The position numbers and the translations under genes are program-made. The notes below the pieces were generated by a model. It made no database searches, had not been told where the DNA came from, and saw nothing but the letters and a program-made list of their open reading frames with translations. DNA of 64,000 nt from Flavobacterium sp. MC2016-06 (GTDB lineage Bacteria > Bacteroidota > Bacteroidia > Flavobacteriales > Flavobacteriaceae): the NCBI RefSeq assembly GCF_009711165.2, contig NZ_WMID02000005.1, forward strand, positions 186,001 to 250,000. Reading direction: 5' to 3'. Positions 8,352 to 16,191 of the stretch are shown here, one piece after another (position 1 is the first letter of the stretch; every line of letters starts with the position of its first letter).

Positions 8352-8580
8352 TTATCGAAATTCCAGTCTAATTGTTGTTTGATCTACACCTGTAACCCTA
8401 AAAGCACCATTAGTGCACTGTTTTTTTATTCAATTCTTCCTTACTATAAAGCTAAAAGTAAAATAAGAAGGAGAATCCACTGTCCACATTACAAATCTTA
8501 TTTCTTTCAATACAATTTTTAAAGGTTTATTGCTGAAATTCTGTTCATTGGTTTTATTTATTCTTTTTCGATTTGGCAGT
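8352..8580 (-). pseudogene. Possible remnant of an unidentified gene
   Basis: On the reverse strand one frame runs from about 8580 to a TAA at 8352-8354 with a single internal TGA. Its residue content is protein-like rather than random: KPLKIVLKEIRFVMWTVD, then after the stop GAFRVTGVDQTTIRLEFR at the end. No start codon context is visible and I do not recognise the family. It could be the broken C-terminal part of a gene, or chance in AT-rich DNA. Confidence 0.3.
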
Positions 8581-8801
8581 TACTACAGAACTTTATGAAA
8601 TGTCAAGATAAAGAATAGCCGAATTGTACCATTTTTTCAATCATTTTCAATTGAACTTTGTATCGCTAAACAGTGCTTGGAAAAATCCAATTACAGTAAA
8701 TTAAAGCTATTTGTGTTTACTGAAATTAGCCGTTTTGTACAATTTATTATTAAAAAAACAACAGAAATTTACAGTATCAAATAACAATTAAAAGATAAAA
8801 A

Positions 8802-9065
8802 ATGAAAAGAATTCACATTAACATCACAACTAATTTAACCAGTGTTCCAAATTTGGATGAAATGGTTGCAAAAGAATTTGCCAGAGGCAAAGAATTGGCA
8901 GATCAAGGAATTGAGGAGATTCTTTTTACAAAAGATGATTTTACGGGAGCCATATTAATTTTTAAAGGAGTTGACTTAGAAAAAGCAAAAGAATTGATTG
9001 CTACTTTTCCTCTATTCCCTTATTTCACCAATGTAGAGTATCAAGAAGTGACAAAACATTCTTAA
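8802..9065 (+). CDS. Muconolactone delta-isomerase-like small protein
   Basis: An 87-residue cytoplasmic protein with the ferredoxin-like pattern of the muconolactone isomerase family: a first strand (RIHINITTNL), a helix rich in Glu and Lys (EMVAKEFARGKELADQG), a middle strand pair, and the typical end FPLFPYFTNVEYQEV, which parallels the LPLFPF ending of true muconolactone isomerases. The length fits the family (about 90). It sits 24 bases before a DJ-1/PfpI gene, and both have an AAAAAATGAAAA start context, so they are probably co-transcribed. Nothing nearby suggests aromatic degradation, so the natural substrate is unknown. Confidence 0.65.
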   Translation: MKRIHINITTNLTSVPNLDEMVAKEFARGKELADQGIEEILFTKDDFTGAILIFKGVDLEKAKELIATFPLFPYFTNVEYQEVTKHS

Positions 9066-9089
9066 CAATAACAATTTAAAAAATAAAAA

Positions 9090-9770
9090 ATGAAAAAAGT
9101 ATTATTTGTAGTAACAAGCCAAGCTTTAAAAGGAAATACTGGAATTCCTACAGGTTACAATTTAAGTGAAGTAACCCATCCATTAGAAAAATTAGAAGCT
9201 GCAGGTATCGAAGTAGAATTTGCTTCTATAAAAGGAGGAGATGCTCCTTTAGATGGTTTGGAGGATTTTAACGACCCAATTAATGCTAAGTTTTGGGCTG
9301 ATGAAAAATTTCGTTTTGTCATTGCAAACACAATGCGTATTGAAGATGTAGATGCTTCAAAATATGATGGCGTCTTTTTTGCTGGAGGGCACGGAACTAT
9401 GTGGGATTTTCCAGATAACCCAGCGGTAATTCATATAATTCGCGAAATTTACGAAGCAGGTAATATTGTTTCAGCTGTATGTCACGGACCCGCGGCACTG
9501 GTTAATGCTACATTAAGTGATGGTTCATACCTAATTGCGGGTAAAAATGTAGCTGCATTTACTAATGATGAAGAAGAGGAGGTTCAATCTACAAATGTAG
9601 TCCCATTTTTGTTAGCAGATAGCTTAAATGCTCACGGTGCGATACACCATAACGCACCCAATTGGAGCAATAATGTAAAAGTAGATGGACGACTTATAAC
9701 TGGGCAAAATCCTCAATCTGCAGCAAGTGTAGGTGAAGCGATTTTAGCTGCTTTAGCAAAATTAAAATAA
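9090..9770 (+). CDS. DJ-1/PfpI family protein (type 1 glutamine amidotransferase-like)
   Basis: A 226-residue protein of the DJ-1/PfpI superfamily, closest in layout to Hsp31/YajL-like class members that act as glyoxalase III, deglycase or chaperone. The nucleophile elbow is SAVCHGPAAL with the Cys at residue 131 followed by His. FFAGGHGTMWDFPDNP, just before it, supplies the usual glycine-rich loop and acidic residues. It is the second gene of a pair with the small isomerase-like protein. A role in handling reactive carbonyls or oxidative stress is plausible but inferred. A terminator follows. Confidence 0.85.
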   Translation: MKKVLFVVTSQALKGNTGIPTGYNLSEVTHPLEKLEAAGIEVEFASIKGGDAPLDGLEDFNDPINAKFWADEKFRFVIANTMRIEDVDASKYDGVFFAGGHGTMWDFPDNPAVIHIIREIYEAGNIVSAVCHGPAALVNATLSDGSYLIAGKNVAAFTNDEEEEVQSTNVVPFLLADSLNAHGAIHHNAPNWSNNVKVDGRLITGQNPQSAASVGEAILAALAKLK

Positions 9771-10091
9771 ATTTCTAAAATTTTAATCTGTCAAAAATTA
9801 AAAACTGTAATACTTTCTTTTTATAAGCAGTAATGTTATGCTGCAAAGCAAATTATATTACAGGAACAACAATATCAGTTGTTGGCGGGATTGGACAGGT
9901 TTAATCTTTTTATGACTGGTATAATTCTTTTGAATAACCCTTAGTTTTAACTGTAATTCTAAGGGTTATTTTCAAAAATCTAAAAAGAGTTTGGCATATA
10001 CCATCAAAAAAAGGAAGAATCTAGCCAAACAGTAAAGAGAAAAACAGTTTTAAAACAGTTACACGGTAAAGAATATTATTTTATCCTGAAA
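9771..10091. other. Convergent intergenic region
   Basis: About 320 bases between the rightward DJ-1/PfpI gene and the leftward VOC gene. The only clear feature is the hairpin terminator at 9933-9972. Confidence 0.6.
9933..9972. terminator. Hairpin terminator between convergent genes
   Basis: AATAACCCTTAG (9933-9944) pairs perfectly with CTAAGGGTTATT (9959-9970), a 12-bp stem with T on the right. It can serve the DJ-1 gene and possibly the opposing VOC gene. Confidence 0.7.
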
Positions 10092-10493
10092 TTAGTTAAG
10101 CCTTTCAACTGCTTCAATTGAGGCTGGAGTAAATAAATTTACCAAATTACCATCAGGATCTCTGAATAAGAGCGATTTATTTCCCCAAGGCATTAGTGTC
10201 GGTTTTTGAACAATATAATTTTGCAGGTATTCTGTTAGTCTTTCATAATCTTTATCTACATCTTCAACTCTAAATTCTATTATAGCTGACCGATTTTGAG
10301 CTGGCTCTGCAATATTATCTCCTCCGAAAAATTGTAATGTTTTTGTGCTTCCAATAGCTAATGTTGCTGTTTGCGTTTTTAACTCGACAAAATCGGGAGT
10401 ATACTTAACGACAGACATTCCAGTTATTTTTTCATAAAATGTTACTAATTCATTGACGTTGTCAGTGATAATTCTGGTGGATACTAAAATCAT
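10092..10493 (-). CDS. VOC superfamily protein (glyoxalase/bleomycin-resistance-like)
   Basis: A 133-residue protein with the paired beta-alpha-beta-beta-beta modules of the vicinal-oxygen-chelate fold. It starts with a strand and helix (STRIITDNVNELVTFYEKITG) and ends with the classic LLFRDPDGNLVNLF motif, whose final strand normally carries a metal-binding Glu; here Asn and Leu follow. That Glu is missing, so it may bind a ligand rather than catalyse. Substrate unknown. It is transcribed leftward and alone. Confidence 0.85.
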   Translation of the reverse strand: MILVSTRIITDNVNELVTFYEKITGMSVVKYTPDFVELKTQTATLAIGSTKTLQFFGGDNIAEPAQNRSAIIEFRVEDVDKDYERLTEYLQNYIVQKPTLMPWGNKSLLFRDPDGNLVNLFTPASIEAVERLN

Positions 10494-10851
10494 TTTTTAT
10501 TTCTTTTAAAGTTATACCGCAAAATTAATTTGCCACGTGACAACAGTATGTCAGTAGCTTTATTTTTTTATGGTTGATTTAAAACTATTTCTTCTGAGTT
10601 ATAAAATACATATCGTTTGTTTTAGAAGTTGTATTATAGATTGAAAAAGGCTTGTTTTCTGAGGTATTATTTTTAGTCCAGATCCAGACTGTTATTTAAC
10701 TTTTTAATGCTGTCCAAATTGGTAGGAATGAAAAAGTATTTTGATTTCTTAACTAACTAACCTTAGAAATTTTTTTAGTTATGGTTAAATGGACTATAAG
10801 TCAGTTTTAATTCTATATTTGCAATACTAATCCAGTAAAATATTAGAATTA
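10494..10851. other. Divergent intergenic region with a possible gene remnant
   Basis: About 360 bases between the leftward VOC gene and the rightward GH43 gene. A -7 box TATATTTG lies at 10814-10821, about 30 bases before the GH43 start. On the reverse strand a frame from about 10695 down to a TAG at 10585-10587 reads VWIWTKNNTSENKPFSIY and then MYFITQKK. This looks like a protein end with no gene in front of it. I treat it as a possible remnant, not a gene. Confidence 0.4.
10814..10821 (+). promoter_or_regulatory. -7 promoter box of the GH43 gene
   Basis: TATATTTG matches TAnnTTTG and lies 30 bases upstream of the ATG at 10852. No clear -33 TTTG is seen at the expected spacing. Confidence 0.5.
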
Positions 10852-12354
10852 ATGCAAAAGATTTTCTTTCTATTTTTTAGCTTATTAATGTTGTCCAGAT
10901 TATCTGCTCAAAACCAGCCTGAAACAATGACTGGTAAACTAACATATCAAAATCCTATTTTTGGAGGCGATTATCCTGATCCAAGTTTACTGCGTGATGG
11001 TAAAGACTATTATATTGTACATTCTTCATTTGACTATTATCCAGGACTAACGATTTGGCATTCGCAGGATTTAATTAATTGGACACCTATTGTTAGTGCA
11101 TTGCAAAAATATGTAGGTGATGTTTGGGCGCCTGATTTGGTAAAATATAATAACAAATTTTATATTTATTTCCCTGCAAATAAGACCAATTATGTGGTTA
11201 GCGCAGATAAAATAGAAGGCCCATGGAGTGAACCGGTAGACTTAAAAATAGGTAATATTGATCCAGGACATGTTACAGATAACAACAGCAACCGTTATTT
11301 ATATTTTAGTAATGGTGATTATATAGGTTTAACCAAAGACGGACTAAGTACTACAGGTGAAGTTAAACATGCTTATGATGGATGGGTAATACCTCGAAAT
11401 TGGTCTATAGAGTGTTTTTGTATGGAAGGTCCAAAATTATTTAAAAGAGGGAACTATTATTATTTGACAGTCGCTGAAGGCGGAACTGCAGGACCAGCCA
11501 CGAGCCATATGGTAATTTCGGCTCGTTCAAAAACGCCATTTGGTCCATGGGAAAATTCTCCATATAATCCTGTAGTTCGAACTCAAAATAGTGATGAAAA
11601 ATGGTGGTCGAAAGGACATAGTACTGTTTTTGAAGATGCCAATGGAAAGTGGTGGATGGTATTGCATGCCTATGAAAAAGGCTTTTATAATTTAGGGCGT
11701 CAAACATTATTGGAGCCTGTGGAGTGGACAAAAGATGGATGGTATAAAATTCCTGATAATATTAAAACCGAAGAGCCGATTACTAAACCAATAGGGGAAG
11801 CCGTAGCCCATTTTTCACAAAGTGATGATTTTTCAGGTATGGTTCTTAAACCACAATGGAAGTTTTTTAACGGGGTTGATGCAGCACGATTTAAAGTAAC
11901 CAATAAAAGTTTAATTATAAATGGGAAAGGTAAGGGGCTTGGTGATAGTTCTCCATTGGTTTGTGTACCTTCTGGACACTCCTATATGGCAGATGTAGAA
12001 ATGGATATTGAAGGTGAGGCCATTGGTGGACTGGTGCTATTTTATAATAATAGCTATTATTCTGGAATATTAGCAGATAAGGAAAATATCTTAGCAAATC
12101 TTAGAGGCTGGCAGTTTGTAACAGAGAAAAAAGCTCACAATAGACACTTATATCTACGATTGAAGAATATAAACAATAATCTTGACATGTTCTATAGTCT
12201 TGATGGTATAGAATGGCTAAAAATTGAAAATTCAGCTGAAGTTTCTTCCTATAATCATAATGCGTTAAGTGGATTTTTGGGTCTTAGAATTGCTCTTTGT
12301 TCTATTGGAGACGGAAGAGTGACATTCAAAAACTTTAATTATACTGCTTTATAA
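10852..12354 (+). CDS. Secreted glycoside hydrolase family 43 (xylosidase/arabinofuranosidase type)
   Basis: A 500-residue exported enzyme. Residues 1-19 are a signal peptide ending in LSA-Q. The five-bladed propeller carries the GH43 triad: Asp43 in DYPDPSLLRDG, Asp137 in NIDPGHVTD and Glu192 in MEGPKLF. The remaining C-terminal part (about 330-500) is a beta-sandwich as in family members with a second xylan-binding-like domain. GH43 enzymes cleave xylo- or arabino-oligosaccharides with inversion; which one is not decided by these motifs. No SusC/D gene is adjacent, so it is probably expressed alone, although the galactan locus lies 4 kb further on. Confidence 0.9.
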   Translation: MQKIFFLFFSLLMLSRLSAQNQPETMTGKLTYQNPIFGGDYPDPSLLRDGKDYYIVHSSFDYYPGLTIWHSQDLINWTPIVSALQKYVGDVWAPDLVKYNNKFYIYFPANKTNYVVSADKIEGPWSEPVDLKIGNIDPGHVTDNNSNRYLYFSNGDYIGLTKDGLSTTGEVKHAYDGWVIPRNWSIECFCMEGPKLFKRGNYYYLTVAEGGTAGPATSHMVISARSKTPFGPWENSPYNPVVRTQNSDEKWWSKGHSTVFEDANGKWWMVLHAYEKGFYNLGRQTLLEPVEWTKDGWYKIPDNIKTEEPITKPIGEAVAHFSQSDDFSGMVLKPQWKFFNGVDAARFKVTNKSLIINGKGKGLGDSSPLVCVPSGHSYMADVEMDIEGEAIGGLVLFYNNSYYSGILADKENILANLRGWQFVTEKKAHNRHLYLRLKNINNNLDMFYSLDGIEWLKIENSAEVSSYNHNALSGFLGLRIALCSIGDGRVTFKNFNYTAL

Positions 12355-12358
12355 ATAG

Positions 12359-12426
12359 TCTCATAAGTATAAAAAAAGAATCTATTTTTTTAATTAATTC
12401 AAAATTCGATAGTAATACTTATGAGA
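12359..12426. repeat. Inverted repeat between convergent genes
   Basis: TCTCATAAGTAT (12359-12370) is exactly inverted at 12415-12426 around a 44-base AT-rich loop. It lies between the convergent GH43 and TlpA-like genes. No T-run follows either arm, so a role as terminator is possible but not shown. Confidence 0.5.
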
Positions 12427-12461
12427 TGCTATTTGAAAAAATAGGTGCAGTCCACATCGCA

Positions 12462-13538
12462 CTATTTTTGTTTTTTTGTCACATCAGATAAAATTTGTTT
12501 TATATCCTTCAAGTCAAGATTAACGCCTATGATAATACCTTTTTCATCAAGCAGATAATTGTACGGAATATTTTCTATTCCCATAGTGTTTTCCATTTTT
12601 TGATCCTCATCTAATAAATTTACCCAGTCTAACTTATCTTTTGCTATTGCCGAAATCCATTGTTTTTTATTTTTATCTCTTGAAATTCCAATTATTTCAA
12701 AATTAGCAGCTGCAAATTGCTGTTTTAAATCAATCAGCTCGGGATTTTTTTTCCTGCAGGGCGCACACCATGAAGCCCAAAAATCAATGAGAACAATTTT
12801 TCCTTTATATTCTTTTAAGTGAACTGTATTGCCGTTTTGGTTTTGTAATTCAAAGTCCAAAAAAGGTTTTCCAACAGCATAAGTATCTAATTTCTCTATT
12901 CCCTTTTTATATAGATTAAGGTATTGACTGTCTTGTTTGGTAGTGTCTAAAATGGAATATAGTGTAGTAAGCTGTTCCTTATTTAATATGGGATTTACCA
13001 GTGCAAGTTCAGCTAATATTGCTCCACTAAAGGGATGAGTACGATGTTTATTGAAAAAGACCGTTAATTCTGAATATAGTAATTTGCTAAAGTCTTTTTT
13101 ACTTGTATTCGACTGATAAAAATTTAAATATTGCTTCTGTAATTCTAAAGAGTATGATCCTTTAATTGAATCAATATGCATTGTTTGTATAGATTTTCCA
13201 TCTTTCAGTATTTTCTCTACAGAGATGTTAAGAGCGATGTTATTGTTCTCCAAATAGAATTGTGGTGCATTGGCAGCAGATTGTAAATAAATCTTCGCTA
13301 CAACAGTATCATTTACTGTACCCTTAAACTCAAACTGCTTATTAACAATCTTTACACTATCTTGAATATCATTGTAATATAAATAAGCAAAATCATCAGT
13401 AATATCGCCTTTTACAGTTCCTCTCACCGTAAATATTTTTAGATTTTGTTTTGTGGTGTTTTGACTGTAAGTGGCTGCATTTGTAAAAATGAAAATCAAT
13501 ACCAGCCATTTTACAGTTTTTAATTTAATTTCAATCAT
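12462..13538 (-). CDS. TlpA-like thiol-disulfide oxidoreductase with DUF4369-type N-terminus
   Basis: A 358-residue exported thioredoxin-fold protein. It begins with a signal peptide (to about residue 25). Residues about 35-130 are a beta-rich DUF4369-like domain with the GTVKGDI and FEFKGTV strands. The C-terminal redoxin domain has WASWCAPCRKK with the active-site cysteines at 258 and 261. Such proteins reduce or exchange disulfides in the periplasm and are very common in Bacteroidota. It follows the iminopeptidase-like gene by 56 bases on the same strand, so the two probably share a transcript. Confidence 0.9.
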   Translation of the reverse strand: MIEIKLKTVKWLVLIFIFTNAATYSQNTTKQNLKIFTVRGTVKGDITDDFAYLYYNDIQDSVKIVNKQFEFKGTVNDTVVAKIYLQSAANAPQFYLENNNIALNISVEKILKDGKSIQTMHIDSIKGSYSLELQKQYLNFYQSNTSKKDFSKLLYSELTVFFNKHRTHPFSGAILAELALVNPILNKEQLTTLYSILDTTKQDSQYLNLYKKGIEKLDTYAVGKPFLDFELQNQNGNTVHLKEYKGKIVLIDFWASWCAPCRKKNPELIDLKQQFAAANFEIIGISRDKNKKQWISAIAKDKLDWVNLLDEDQKMENTMGIENIPYNYLLDEKGIIIGVNLDLKDIKQILSDVTKKQK

Positions 13539-13594
13539 TTTTTAAGTTGTATGTAGTAAATGGGATTGTGATAAATAGCGCTATTTTTATAAGC

Positions 13595-14641
13595 TTAGTT
13601 CAGCTTACTATCAGTGTCTTTTATAAATTTAATCAAGCCTTTCATATAAGTTTCTTGGTCATCGTACATTGCCATATGACTGCCTTTATCACAGTATAAA
13701 AAAGTTCCGTTTTTAACCTGAGTAGAAATCCATTCCATATGTTTAGGATCCATAGTATCATCTTTTGCTCCTATTGACAAAGTAGGCACCGTAATTTTTG
13801 AAAGTTGATTTTTGACATCCCACTTTTCGAGTTTACCAGAAATTCCAAATTCGCTTGGTCCTTGCATGGTCACATAAAGAGATTCATTAATTTTTCCGAA
13901 AGAACGGCTTAAAGGCTCTGGCCATGAGCTTATATCCATCTTAATAATATGCTTTGCATAGAAATTAGGGATCAGCAATTCCATATATTTAGGATTCTTA
14001 AAATCTTTATTTTTTTCAATTTCTCTTAATTGGGCTAAAACTGCTGGATCTATTTGTTTAGCAAGTACATCTTTAGAATAATTACTATAATCAATGGCGC
14101 TCATCATCATATTAGAAATAATCAAACCTTTTAGATTTTCCTGATATTTTAATGCATATTCTGCAGCTAGAATACCACCCCAAGAATGTCCTAAAAGGTA
14201 AAAATTGTCCTTGTTAAGATTGAGTGCTTGTCGTACCTGTTCAATTTCATCAACAAAGCGTGGCAGATCCCAAAGGGCAGGATCATTTGGATTATCAGAA
14301 TTCCCAGTACCCAGCTGATCATAATAAATAAATTCAATTCCTTCAGCAGGAAGAAAACTTTCCATGCATTCAAAATATTCATGTGTAGCTCCAGGACCTC
14401 CATTAAGAAGTAATACCTTGATTTTTGGATTATTCCCTACAGTTTTAGTCCATACCTTAAATTTTCCTTTTGGAGTAGTAATTTCTACAATCTTAACGCC
14501 TCCTGTTTTTATGCCTTTAGTATTGTCTTTTAAATAGGTATTCTGACTTGTACTGTTTTTTGGTAATTGATTTTCCTTGTTGCAAGCAGCCAAAAATAAT
14601 GCTGCAAAAACCAATGAAATAATTCTTTTGTAAATAATCAT
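13595..14641 (-). CDS. Lipoprotein alpha/beta hydrolase, proline iminopeptidase (S33) type
   Basis: A 348-residue hydrolase with a lipoprotein signal (LAAC, Cys20), so it is probably attached to a membrane facing the periplasm. It has the S33 hallmarks: NGGPGATHEYF (oxyanion region), YDQLGTGNSDNP, nucleophile Ser153 in GHSWGG, a later Asp in GAKDDTMDP and the His in KGSHMAMYDD. Proline iminopeptidases release N-terminal proline from peptides; some relatives hydrolyse other amides or esters. It lies 87 bases after the TetR gene on the same strand and is probably under its control. Confidence 0.88.
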   Translation of the reverse strand: MIIYKRIISLVFAALFLAACNKENQLPKNSTSQNTYLKDNTKGIKTGGVKIVEITTPKGKFKVWTKTVGNNPKIKVLLLNGGPGATHEYFECMESFLPAEGIEFIYYDQLGTGNSDNPNDPALWDLPRFVDEIEQVRQALNLNKDNFYLLGHSWGGILAAEYALKYQENLKGLIISNMMMSAIDYSNYSKDVLAKQIDPAVLAQLREIEKNKDFKNPKYMELLIPNFYAKHIIKMDISSWPEPLSRSFGKINESLYVTMQGPSEFGISGKLEKWDVKNQLSKITVPTLSIGAKDDTMDPKHMEWISTQVKNGTFLYCDKGSHMAMYDDQETYMKGLIKFIKDTDSKLN

Positions 14642-14728
14642 GAATGTTGTTTTAAATTAGTATTTATTATATAAAATCTTCCATTTTTAATTTTGTATTG
14701 AACACTACAAAATTGGATAAAAAAAAAC

Positions 14729-15310
14729 TTAGCTGAGGATGCTAAGCTGCATTTCTATTTGGGCTGCGAGTATATCATTATCAGGATACATCCTTCTAAT
14801 CACATTCAATCCGCTCCAAAATATGACCAAGTATCTCCCCAGGATTTCAGGGCTGGTCTGGTTTGTTATTTTTCCGTCCTTTTGCGCTTTGTCAATAGCC
14901 CAAATGTATATTTGCTCCATTTCTTTTAATATAACAAGAGCCTCTTGCTGAAATTTCTGATCTACAAAAGTCATTTCGATAATAGTATTAACAATAAGAC
15001 AGCCTATTAAGTGGCTATGCGGATCAGTTCCTGCAAGTGATCGAAAAAAATCCTTTATAACATCAAGAGGAGATTCACTTTGAAGAAGTTCTTCTTTAAA
15101 ACTTTTTAAATCATTTCTTCGGAGTTGAAGTGCTTTAGAAAAAAGTTCTTTTTTTCCGCCCTTAAAAGTATTATAAAAACTACCGCTTCCAATCTGCATT
15201 GCTTCAAGCAGATCTTCAAGTGAAGTAGGAGTAAATCCTTTCTCCCAAAAAACTTTTTGTGCTTTTTTCAGTAGCTCTTCTTCATTAAATATGGTCGGCC
15301 TTCCTCTCAT
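14729..15310 (-). CDS. TetR/AcrR family transcriptional regulator
   Basis: A 193-residue one-component repressor. The N-terminal helix-turn-helix is typical: MRGRPTIFNEEELLKKA, then FWEKGFTPTSLEDLLEAM and GSGSFYNTFKGGKKELF (to about residue 50). The rest is the helical ligand-binding domain. I chose the ATG at 15310 because GRP lies directly after it and the longer frame begins with TTG (15331). It heads a leftward group with the iminopeptidase and TlpA-like genes and probably represses it. The ligand is unknown. Confidence 0.9.
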   Translation of the reverse strand: MRGRPTIFNEEELLKKAQKVFWEKGFTPTSLEDLLEAMQIGSGSFYNTFKGGKKELFSKALQLRRNDLKSFKEELLQSESPLDVIKDFFRSLAGTDPHSHLIGCLIVNTIIEMTFVDQKFQQEALVILKEMEQIYIWAIDKAQKDGKITNQTSPEILGRYLVIFWSGLNVIRRMYPDNDILAAQIEMQLSILS

Positions 15311-16191
15311 TTTTATTTTTGTAATAATCAATACAAAAATAACATTTTTATTTAAAAGTTTGTAAATGAATCTAATTTTTTTTCTAGTATACTGAAACGT
15401 TTATATAGGATTTGTAAAACTAAAGAGGTTCAATCTTTTTAAATATTCGAGTTGTCTCACCCAATTGATTAAAGTAGTTACTGGTAGGGTTTTTTGTAAA
15501 TCTAACTACAACGATTAAGTGAGTTTGTACGTTGCTGTTTCTACTATAATTTCAATTACAGACGTGATCCATTTCTGAAAAATCGGACCCTTTCTTCCCA
15601 TATCCAATTTAGGCTGAATATTTTTAAAAAGCAGCGTAAAAACTCACCTTTTTGTAGATAAATGCTCGTTTGAATTTACCCGATTCTATTCTTTAAATGC
15701 CTTTATAATTGAATTAATTTTTTGTTTGTTTTTTAAAATTTTAAACCAGTTTTAAGATGGAATAATTTTTATTTCAAAAGTAACTTTTTAGATAAATATT
15801 TAAAAAACTGGTAGGTACTGGTATTTATTTTATAGTTTAATATATACTTTTGAATTTAACATATCGCAAATAAATAACTTAAAAAAAACATTATTCATAA
15901 ATTAAATTCAGTAAAATAATGAATTTGTCTTTTTTGTTACTCTTAAGTAAGTTATAATTCTTTTTGTAGATTCTTGTAAATCGATGAGATGTATTTTATT
16001 AAAAAATTAACACCAATAAAGCCAAAATAATATACATCCAGCAATAGAATTGAATTTAAATGATACTCATTTTTTTTGTATTTGTGATATGTAAATAGAA
16101 TAAAAACCACTTATGGCTGAAGGAGACGTAAGCCATTTTTTTAATAACTAACCTAATTACTAACTAAGCAATTTTAAACAACCATGATTTT
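15311..16191. other. Long intergenic region before the first SusC gene
   Basis: About 880 bases with no intact gene. The part nearest the TetR gene carries a decayed reverse-strand frame (separate entry). The right half is very AT-rich and should contain the SusC promoter; a TTTGTATTTGTG stretch at about 16075-16088 is a loose -7 candidate. A four-codon upstream frame (ATG ATT TTA TGA) overlaps the SusC start at 16184-16195. Confidence 0.5.
15424..15642 (-). pseudogene. Possible remnant of an unidentified gene, frameshifted
   Basis: On the reverse strand one frame from 15642 to a TAA at 15515-15517 reads protein-like sequence (FKNIQPKLDMGRKGPIFQKW, then EIIVETATYKLT). A second frame then continues leftward with LIVVVRFTKNPTSNYFNQLG to a TAG at about 15424. 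Together they look like the frameshifted C-terminal part of one gene. I do not recognise the family and see no start. Confidence 0.35.

Larger units (their letters stand above)
8178..8801. other. Intergenic region after mnmE
   Basis: About 620 bases between mnmE and the small isomerase-like gene. It holds the mnmE terminator and, on the reverse strand, what looks like the decayed end of a gene (separate entry). The last 150 bases must contain the promoter of the two-gene group at 8802; I could not identify a convincing -7 box. Confidence 0.5.

Noticed and set aside
10585..10695. Reverse-strand frame ending in MYFITQKK before the GH43 gene
   Set aside because: It reads like a protein end, but only about 35 codons are open and no upstream part exists, so I list it only as a note on the intergenic region.
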